From: Pseudonocardia sp. DSM 110487
Lineage (GTDB): Bacteria; Actinomycetota; Actinomycetes; Mycobacteriales; Pseudonocardiaceae
Assembly (NCBI RefSeq): GCF_019468565.1
Contig: NZ_CP080521.1
Coordinates: 9,672,001 to 9,736,000, forward strand
Direction of reading: 5' to 3'
DNA length: 64,000 nucleotides
The translations under genes were made by a program, and so were the position numbers. How positions within the stretch are numbered: the stretch's first letter is position 1; each line of letters starts with the position of its first letter. Of this stretch, positions 57,771 to 64,000 are shown in pieces. Under the pieces are notes generated by a model. The model was not told the DNA's origin, did not search any database, and was given only the letters and a program-made list of their open reading frames with translations.

Positions 57771-58438
57771 CGGGGGACCACCGGGTCTCCACCGTCGATG
57801 CGCTGCACCTCGACCTTCGCACCCGCGAACTCGAGACCGCCGATGTCGTTCGGATCGAGCGCGGGCGCAGGCCCCCTGTTCCCGGCCGCGTTGTTGATCC
57901 CGACCTGGCGCCCGCTGGGCAGGACGATCCAGCCGATGCGGTTGGGCTTTCCGTCCACGGTGGCCTTGCCCTCGTAGATCCCTGCCGGTGGTCCGGCCAC
58001 CGCCGCCGAGAACGGCAGCTGCTGTTCCGCGACGGTGACCGTCCCGAGGGCCGCGTTCTCGGTGAGTGTCGCGGTGAGCTGGGCACCGTTTCGCCCCTGC
58101 AGATTCACCTGCTCGCCGGACACCGTCCCTTCCAGCCAGGCCTCGATCCGCTCCCCGTCGCAGATGTAGGCGGACGCCTCCTCACCCGCCACTGCCACCG
58201 CCACCGTCATCTCGTTGCCACTGGAGTGGCCGATGAAGACGGATTCCCGGGTGGGCGCGGCGGAGGTGGTCGGGGCCGGCGTGGCGGGAGCCGACGTGTC
58301 CGCGATCGCGAGGGGTGGTGGTGCGGGGGCCGCCGCGCCCACGACCGCGGCGGGCGTTCGCACCATGCTCACGACGAGAACGATGGCGGCGAGCACGCCG
58401 ACAGCGGCCATGGTGATCAATGGTCCACGTGTTCTCAT
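57767..58438 (-). CDS. Secreted or membrane-anchored protein of unknown function
   Basis: A 223-residue protein with an N-terminal hydrophobic helix (LITMAAVGVLAAIVLVVSMV), an Ala/Pro/Thr linker (about 35-65) and a beta-rich external domain: FIGHSSGNEMTVAVAVAGEE, AYICDGERIEAWLEGTVSGE, LTATLTENAALGTVTVAEQQ and IGWIVLPSGRQVGINNAAGN. No family recognised with certainty. GGGGGGA lies 3 nt before the ATG. It is between a membrane Ser/Thr kinase (21 nt) and a heme-type membrane protein (overlap), so the three may form an extracytoplasmic sensing or redox unit. Confidence 0.75.
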   Translation of the reverse strand: MRTRGPLITMAAVGVLAAIVLVVSMVRTPAAVVGAAAPAPPPLAIADTSAPATPAPTTSAAPTRESVFIGHSSGNEMTVAVAVAGEEASAYICDGERIEAWLEGTVSGEQVNLQGRNGAQLTATLTENAALGTVTVAEQQLPFSAAVAGPPAGIYEGKATVDGKPNRIGWIVLPSGRQVGINNAAGNRGPAPALDPNDIGGLEFAGAKVEVQRIDGGDPVVPR

Positions 58439-58459
58439 GTTTCCCCCCGTACGACCGAG

Positions 58460-59818
58460 TCAGCACATTGCGTCACGCAGCCGTTGCACGTTGCTCTCTA
58501 CCACCTGCCGACCGTCCGTGCCACGGACTCGGAAGCAATACGCCGCCGCCGGTTCCGTCGCGACCGTCAAGGTCGTCGCGTCGCCAGCAGGCTCGTCGCG
58601 AGGTCCCTCGCCCTGCCTCGTCACGACGACGGTGTATGTGAGCCCGGGAGTGCCTGACCAGCTCAACCTGGTGGCGAGGGCACCGAGCGGATCAGGGGGC
58701 GCGAGGTTGATGGCCGGCACGCCCGACGGGCTGGTGGCCGGCAATGGGCTGTCGTTCGTTCTCGAAGCCCCGATCGTCGAGATGAGGACACCGCCGACGA
58801 CGATCAGGGCCGCCGCCACCGCTGCGCCGATGACGAGTGGACCCCGCGAGCGACGGTGGTGTCCAGGCGCCGCCGTCGGAGTCACGGTCGGAGTCGGCGG
58901 CGGGCCCGGGGCGGGAACGGTCAGCTCATCGGCCCCCGGGTCGACCACCGGCCCTGCGGCAACCGCGGGCAGGGCGTGGGTCTGCGCCAGGTCATCCCCC
59001 AGCTGTGCCAGCTCGTCCGCGATGACGCTGAGCCCGGGCCGCTCCGCCGGGTCCTTCGCGAGCATGGCCGAGACCAGCCGGTTTACTCGCTCGCTGACGG
59101 AGATGCCCGCGGGCCACGAGACCGGTTCCTCGAGGACCCGCCGGATGCGTTCGGCGTCCGACTCGCCCCATCGCAACGCGAACGGGGCACGACCGGTCAG
59201 CATCGCGTAGAGGGTCGCGCCGAGCCCGTACACGTCCGTCCGCTCGTCGATCCGGCCCGCGTGCCCGAGGGCTTCCGGAGCCGCATAAGCGGGGTTGAAG
59301 CCGGTGGCGGTGTTGCCGCGGTAGTCGCGCAGGACGGCGAGCCCGAAGTCGGCCAGCACGGGCGCGCCCGAGGGGCGGATGAGCACGTTCTGCGGCGTGA
59401 CGTCGCCGTGGATCACCTGAGCGGCGTGGGCGGCGAGCAGGGCGATCGCGATCCGGTACCCGAGCTCCGCGGCCTCCGGTTCCGGGAGCGCCCCGCCGCG
59501 ACGGACCACGAGCTCCTGGAGCGAGCTGTCACACAGCTCCGTGACCAGGTACGGCCTGCCGTCCGGGAGAAGGCCCGCGTCGTACACCCGTATCACGTGC
59601 AGGTGGTCGTCGAGGCGGCTCACCGCCTGGCATTCGGCTCGGAACTGGTCGGTCACCGCCGGGTCGTGCAGGGCGACCCGGAACACCTTCAGCGCCACCC
59701 ACCGCCCGAGGTGGGCCTGGCGCGCGCGATAGACGTCGGCGAAGCCACCTGCGCCGATGGGTGAGAGGTCGACCAGTCCGGACAGCCTCGGGGTCTCGGC
59801 AGGCCCCGCTGTCCTCAT
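58460..59818 (-). CDS. Membrane Ser/Thr protein kinase with atypical catalytic loop
   Basis: A 452-residue Hanks-type kinase. Gly-rich loop SPIGAGGFADVYRARQ (21-26), ATP lysine K44 in VALKVFR, catalytic loop HGDVTPQNVL at 137-146, metal site ADFGLAV (157-159), YAAPEAL and DVYGLGATLYAMLTG. Asp139 and Asn144 are kept, but the loop Arg is Gly138 (non-RD) and the usual Lys two after Asp is Thr141, which is rare. After a Pro/Thr linker, one membrane helix (VIGAAVAAALIVVGGVLIS) leads to an outside domain that resembles fibronectin type III (LSWSGTPGLTYTVVVTRQ). It is divergent from the FHA-FtsK gene, whose FHA domain may read its phosphorylation. Confidence 0.9.
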   Translation of the reverse strand: MRTAGPAETPRLSGLVDLSPIGAGGFADVYRARQAHLGRWVALKVFRVALHDPAVTDQFRAECQAVSRLDDHLHVIRVYDAGLLPDGRPYLVTELCDSSLQELVVRRGGALPEPEAAELGYRIAIALLAAHAAQVIHGDVTPQNVLIRPSGAPVLADFGLAVLRDYRGNTATGFNPAYAAPEALGHAGRIDERTDVYGLGATLYAMLTGRAPFALRWGESDAERIRRVLEEPVSWPAGISVSERVNRLVSAMLAKDPAERPGLSVIADELAQLGDDLAQTHALPAVAAGPVVDPGADELTVPAPGPPPTPTVTPTAAPGHHRRSRGPLVIGAAVAAALIVVGGVLISTIGASRTNDSPLPATSPSGVPAINLAPPDPLGALATRLSWSGTPGLTYTVVVTRQGEGPRDEPAGDATTLTVATEPAAAYCFRVRGTDGRQVVESNVQRLRDAMC

Positions 59819-59912
59819 GCACCAAGCGTAACGGCGTAGGACGAATCGCCCACTCCTCTGACGAAACGAGTTAGTTTCTGCCCGTCGGCCGAGGGGGAAC
59901 CGGGGGACGAGC

Positions 59913-62900
59913 ATGCGACTGACCGTGGAGGACGACGCCACGGGTGTCAGAAGCGACGTCCACGTCGACTGTGCGCCCTCGGATCGGATCGGCGACGTCC
60001 TGGGCATGGTCAGCGCTGTCCTGCCGGTGCGCGGCACGCCGGTGGTGGACGGCGCCCCTCTCCCGCTCGACAATGCGGTGGCGGGCTCGCCGCTGCGGGA
60101 GGGCAGCGTGCTGCACTACGGCCGCACGCCCCAACTCTCTCCCGTCCGATCCGCCCCGCCACTCGTGCTGCGGGTGGTGTCCGGTGTCGCCGCCGGGACC
60201 GAGCTTCCCCTCGTGCCCGGCCAGGTCGTGATCGTCGGGCGCGCAGCATCGTGCCAGCTCGTGCTCGACGACCCCGACGTCTCCCGCCAGCACGCCCAGC
60301 TGGTCGTCGGCCGGAACCGGGTGACCCTCGCCGATCTCGGTTCCCGCAACGGCGTGCAGCTGGACGGGCGAACGGTTGCGGGGGCCGCGGACGTCGACGG
60401 CAAGGTGATCCAGATCGGCGGGAACCGCCTGGTGGTCGAGGCGTTCCGGGACAGGGCGGCTGTCGTGGGACGCGGGGATTCCGGCGAGGTCCTGCTCAAC
60501 CGGACCCCCAGGTCCCGACCGGTTCGCTTCGAGCCACCCACCGTGGCGATGCCGGCTCACCCGGTCGATGACGACGATCGCGGCTTCCCCGTGCTGCCCG
60601 CTCTGCTCCCGCTGGTCGCCGCGGTGGTGATGGCCCTCGTACTGCGGAATGCGATCTTCCTCCTGTTCGGTCTGCTGAGCCCGCTCATGCTGATCGGCAG
60701 CTGGTGGACGGAGCGGCGTCGCCGGCAGCGCCGTGGGCTGCGCAACGAGGAGTCGTACCGTTCCAAGCTGACCTCGGCCATGCTCCGCATCGAGGCGGCC
60801 ACGGACGACGAGGACGCCGACCTGCGGGCCGGCTGGCCGGACCCGGCGACGACGGTGCGCACGGCGATCACACCGAGGCGGGAGTTGTGGGAACGACAGC
60901 CCGCCGACGACGACTGGCTCGCGATCCGGCTGGGCCGGGCCGACCGCCCGGCGGCCGTGAAGATCACGGGTGAGCCGCCCGATGGCTGGTCACCCCCCAT
61001 GCTGCGGCTGGCTCCGCTCGGGGTGAGCTTGGTCGACCAGCCGATGCTCGGCATCGCGGGTCCGTCCGGCTGGCTCGACGCCCAGCTGGCCTGGGTGGTC
61101 ACCCAGCTGGCCGTGCACCACAGCCCGGACGAACTGCGACTCGCGATCGTCGCTCCGGACGCCGACGAGGAACAGCTCGGCTGGCTGCGCTGGCTGCCCC
61201 ACCTCAGGGCAGATGACGGCTCCGTTCGAGCCGGGTGGGACCCGGCGGGCGCCGAACAGACGATCAAGTTCCTGGGGGACGAGCTGCAACGCCGCTCCGC
61301 CGAGCGGGCTCGCGGATCGTCGTCCGACCGGTCCACCCGACCGGACCTGGTCGTCGTGCTCGCCGGCACCGCTGATCTGCGCCGCCGTCCCCAGCTCACC
61401 AACCTCCTGAACCGCGGGCCGGCCGCAGGCCTGCGGTTCGTCTGCGTCGAGACCGACGAACGCCGGCTCCCCGACGGTGCGCGGTCGCGCCTGGTGGCCA
61501 CGGGGAGGGACGTGGTCCTGCGGATCGACCGCGGGGAGTCCCGGACGGTCGTCCCCGACGAGATCGCCCCGACCATCGCCGAGCTGGTGGCACGGTCCCT
61601 TGCCCCGATACGCCGGGTCGGCGACGCACCGGGACAGGACATTCCGGCGTCCGTCCGGCTGATCGCGCTGGCCGGCGAACCCGCGATCGACGAGATCCGG
61701 GCCGCGTGGGGACTGTCGCACGACCAGACGGAGGTCGTCATCGGCGCGGACGCCGACGGCCCCGTCCTCGTGGACATCGCTCGCGACGGACCACATGCCC
61801 TGGTTGCGGGCATCTCCGGTTCGGGCAAGAGCGACTTCCTGCGGACGCTGATCGCCGGCCTGGCGAGGGCCAACCCGCCGACGGGACTCAACTTCCTCTT
61901 CCTCGACTACAAGGGCGGCGCCACCTTCAAGGACCTGGACTCCCTGCCGCACGTCGTCGGATCGGTCACGAACCTGAACACGCGGCTCGCGGCCAGGGCC
62001 TTGTCGTCGCTGCGCGCCGAGCTCAACCGGCGGCAGGCGCAGCTGGCCGCCGCGGGTGCCGAGGACCTCGCCGACTACCGGCGGCGGGCGGCGGCCGATC
62101 CGGGGTTGCCGCCGTTCCCCCGACTCGTGGTGGTCGCCGACGAGCTGGCCGAGCTCAAGGAACAGCTGCAGTCGCTTGTCGACGGCCTCGTCAACGTGGC
62201 GCGGGTCGGCCGCTCGCTTGGCGTCCACCTGATACTCGCCACGCAGAAGGCGGCGGGCGTCGTCGACGGGCAGATCCGCGCCAACACCGACCTCCGCGTG
62301 TGCCTGCGGGTCAAGGAGACCGGCGACAGCCAGGACGTGATCGATACCCCGGAGGCCGCGTACCTCCCGAGCGCCTACCCCGGCCGGGCCCTGCTCGTCC
62401 GGGGCAGCGGGCCTGCGCAGTTGCTGCAGACGGCCCGGGTCACAGCGCCGAGGCGCTCGGCGTCGGGAACCGTCCGGCGCGCCGTGGCGATGCGCTGGTT
62501 CGACGTCGCCGCTCCGCCGCCGCCCGCCGACGGAGCCACCGACGAGCTGACCACGGACCTGAACGTGCTGGTGGACGCCGTGCGCGCCGCCGCACACGCA
62601 GAGGGCCTCGCCCCGCCCTATCGGCCGTGGCTGCCGCCCCTGCCCACCACGCTCGCCCTCGACACACTGCCGCCGACGAGGTTCGCGATCCCCCTCGGGC
62701 TGTGGGACCGACCGCAGGACCAGCGGCAGGACGTCCTGGAGGTGCCGCTCGGGTCGGGCCACCTCGCGATCGTGGGGAGCGGGCGCAGCGGGCGCACCAC
62801 CGCGCTGCGCGCGGTCGCCGTCGGCCTCGCCCGCGCCGCCGGCCCGGCCGAGCTGCACCTCCACGTCGTCGACGGATTCGGAGGGCTGGCCGGGCTCGAC

Positions 62901-64000
62901 GCGCTGCCCCACACCGGGGTCGTGGTCGGTCCCGACGATGCCGAACGGCTCGAACGGCTGCTCACCCGGCTCGCCGCGACGATGCGGGACCGGCGACGGG
63001 ACTTGAGCCGGCTCGGAGCGACGAGCGTCGCCGAACTGTGGTCGCGGAACGCGCCGGACGCGCCGCCGCACATCGTGCTGCTCGTCGACGGCTGGGACGG
63101 GCTCGTCGAGAGCACGGACGGCGCCGCTCAGACGGCGATGCTCGATCTGCTCTCCGGAGGACCAGCCGCCGGAATCACCGTGTGCCTGGCCGGGGACGAA
63201 CGGATCCTCAAGTCCCGCCTGCTCGCCCGGCTCACCCACCGGCTGTGTCTGCGCCTGAACAACCCGACCGACGCGACGCTCCTCGGCCTGCAGGTCCGCA
63301 ACCTGCCGGAAGACCTACCGCCCGGACGCGCCCTGTGGGCCGACGACGGCGAACAGGTGCAGGTGCCCCTGCTCACGACGGATCCATCCGGCCCGGCCCA
63401 AGCCGCCGCACTGGCCGACGTCGCGGCCCGGCTACGAGCCGGCGCCGAGCAGCCGGACCCCACCCGTGCGCCGATGCGACTGGACCGGCTGCCGGAGCAG
63501 ATCACACTTGCCGAAGCCACCCGCCTCGGGACCCAGCCCACGACCGGACCGCACGTCTTGCTCGGGGTGAGCGGCGACCGGCTGAGCCCGGTCTGGGCGA
63601 GCCTCGACAGCGGCCCGGTACTGATCGCAGGGCCGGCCGGATCCGGCCGCAGCACCGCCGCCGCTGCCGTCGCCGCGTCCGCCGCAGCGAGCGGGCTCCG
63701 CGTCCTGCTCGGGGTCCACCGCCGGATGGCGGCACACGAGCGCGCGGCCGTGGCCGGGGTGACGGTCGTGGCCGCAGGCGAGGTCGCGAGCTCCTTGGAG
63801 GATTCGGCCGTCGACCTCGTCGTGCTCGACGACGTCGACCGCTTCCCGGTGGACGAGGACCTGGCCGAGCGCCTCACCAAGCCGGATGGACCCTCTCTCG
63901 CGGTCGCAGGGCTGCTCGACTCGTTCGGGTTCGGAGCGTCCGGTCTGCTGAAGTTCGCGCGGACGCGGCCGGGTTCGGTCGTGCTCCTCTGCCCGCCCAA
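59913..64000 (+). CDS. FHA-domain FtsK/SpoIIIE (EssC-like) ATPase, partial at right edge
   Basis: One frame open from ATG 59913 (GGGGGA before it) to the window end, at least 1362 residues. Order: ubiquitin/YukD-like N-terminus (1-70), FHA domain (about 95-165; IVGRAASCQLVLDD, VSRQHAQL, LGSRNGVQLDG), two membrane helices (about 225-265), then FtsK-type ATPase modules. Module 1 has Walker A AGISGSGKSDFLRT (Lys639) and Walker B LVVVADELAEL (D743-E744). Modules 2 and 3 have GSGRSGRTT (Arg961) and GPAGSGRST, with Arg in place of the lysine. This is the architecture of EssC-type secretion ATPases of type VII systems. No WXG100 gene is seen in the window; partners may lie to the right. Confidence 0.9.
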   Translation, partial: MRLTVEDDATGVRSDVHVDCAPSDRIGDVLGMVSAVLPVRGTPVVDGAPLPLDNAVAGSPLREGSVLHYGRTPQLSPVRSAPPLVLRVVSGVAAGTELPLVPGQVVIVGRAASCQLVLDDPDVSRQHAQLVVGRNRVTLADLGSRNGVQLDGRTVAGAADVDGKVIQIGGNRLVVEAFRDRAAVVGRGDSGEVLLNRTPRSRPVRFEPPTVAMPAHPVDDDDRGFPVLPALLPLVAAVVMALVLRNAIFLLFGLLSPLMLIGSWWTERRRRQRRGLRNEESYRSKLTSAMLRIEAATDDEDADLRAGWPDPATTVRTAITPRRELWERQPADDDWLAIRLGRADRPAAVKITGEPPDGWSPPMLRLAPLGVSLVDQPMLGIAGPSGWLDAQLAWVVTQLAVHHSPDELRLAIVAPDADEEQLGWLRWLPHLRADDGSVRAGWDPAGAEQTIKFLGDELQRRSAERARGSSSDRSTRPDLVVVLAGTADLRRRPQLTNLLNRGPAAGLRFVCVETDERRLPDGARSRLVATGRDVVLRIDRGESRTVVPDEIAPTIAELVARSLAPIRRVGDAPGQDIPASVRLIALAGEPAIDEIRAAWGLSHDQTEVVIGADADGPVLVDIARDGPHALVAGISGSGKSDFLRTLIAGLARANPPTGLNFLFLDYKGGATFKDLDSLPHVVGSVTNLNTRLAARALSSLRAELNRRQAQLAAAGAEDLADYRRRAAADPGLPPFPRLVVVADELAELKEQLQSLVDGLVNVARVGRSLGVHLILATQKAAGVVDGQIRANTDLRVCLRVKETGDSQDVIDTPEAAYLPSAYPGRALLVRGSGPAQLLQTARVTAPRRSASGTVRRAVAMRWFDVAAPPPPADGATDELTTDLNVLVDAVRAAAHAEGLAPPYRPWLPPLPTTLALDTLPPTRFAIPLGLWDRPQDQRQDVLEVPLGSGHLAIVGSGRSGRTTALRAVAVGLARAAGPAELHLHVVDGFGGLAGLDALPHTGVVVGPDDAERLERLLTRLAATMRDRRRDLSRLGATSVAELWSRNAPDAPPHIVLLVDGWDGLVESTDGAAQTAMLDLLSGGPAAGITVCLAGDERILKSRLLARLTHRLCLRLNNPTDATLLGLQVRNLPEDLPPGRALWADDGEQVQVPLLTTDPSGPAQAAALADVAARLRAGAEQPDPTRAPMRLDRLPEQITLAEATRLGTQPTTGPHVLLGVSGDRLSPVWASLDSGPVLIAGPAGSGRSTAAAAVAASAAASGLRVLLGVHRRMAAHERAAVAGVTVVAAGEVASSLEDSAVDLVVLDDVDRFPVDEDLAERLTKPDGPSLAVAGLLDSFGFGASGLLKFARTRPGSVVLLCPP

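Noticed and set aside
60990..63239. 749-codon minus-strand frame opposite the FHA-FtsK gene
   Set aside because: The plus strand is open throughout with FHA and FtsK motifs; the minus frame has none.
1..64000. CRISPR arrays, insertion sequences, prophage or integrase genes
   Set aside because: No regularly spaced repeats, transposase motifs or phage structural genes were seen; the repeats found are short palindromes or hairpins.

Overview
This is a 64 kb piece of a very GC-rich actinobacterial chromosome. Gene order around carD, radA, mutY and mhuD matches the block Rv3579c-Rv3592 of Mycobacterium tuberculosis. GC content, codon use, ectoine genes and the Scr1-type regulator suggest Pseudonocardiaceae (perhaps Pseudonocardia); the genus is an inference. 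Nearly all sequence is coding. Many genes overlap by ATGA or GTGA, and many starts look leaderless (a TANNNT hexamer 6-7 nt before the start codon). I see no rRNA, CRISPR array, insertion sequence or phage gene.

Layout. (1) 0.1-4.7 kb, minus strand: four-gene acyl-CoA catabolic operon (CoA ligase, acyl-CoA dehydrogenase, enoyl-CoA hydratase, VOC protein). (2) 4.7-7.1 kb, minus: ectABC for the compatible solute ectoine, ended by a 17-bp hairpin, with a perfect Crp/GlxR-type palindrome upstream. (3) 7.2-9.4 kb: SDR oxidoreductase, GYD-domain protein, cyclase-like alpha-toroid protein. (4) 9.5-17.2 kb: NfeD-like membrane protein, flotillin and a 1658-residue AAA ATPase, joined by start/stop overlaps. 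This is the least understood system here. (5) 17.2-29 kb: accessory enzymes and regulators (MFS exporter with XRE regulator, epoxide hydrolase, second acyl-CoA dehydrogenase, a frameshifted Uma2 gene, hydrolases, BBE-like oxidase, methyltransferase). (6) 29.3-33.1 kb: tRNA-Thr, a ThrE-type exporter behind a tiny leaderless ORF, and otsA-otsB for trehalose. (7) 33.1-37.7 kb: TetR and LacI regulators, each with a palindrome on its own promoter, then a zinc/manganese ABC importer.

(8) 37.7-53.6 kb: the core block. rlmB and cysS are separated from ispF-ispD-carD by an inserted cassette (VOC protein, AfsR-like regulator, MFS exporter). Then come an LpqE-like lipoprotein, radA, a membrane protein, mutY, a 2H phosphoesterase, def with padR, a hydrolase and mhuD. 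disA, which follows radA in M. tuberculosis, is absent here. (9) 53.6-57.2 kb: hydrolase with divergent WYL regulator, a 25-bp perfect hairpin, a decayed stretch, a DUF6879 gene broken by an in-frame TGA, and its Scr1 regulator. (10) 57.2-64 kb: an operon of an atypical Ser/Thr kinase, a secreted protein and a membrane protein, divergent from a large FHA-FtsK/EssC-type ATPase gene that runs off the right edge.

Common themes are osmotic and desiccation protection (ectoine, trehalose), oxidative lipid and aromatic catabolism, and many local one-gene regulators. Functions are assigned by reading motifs; no database search was run.
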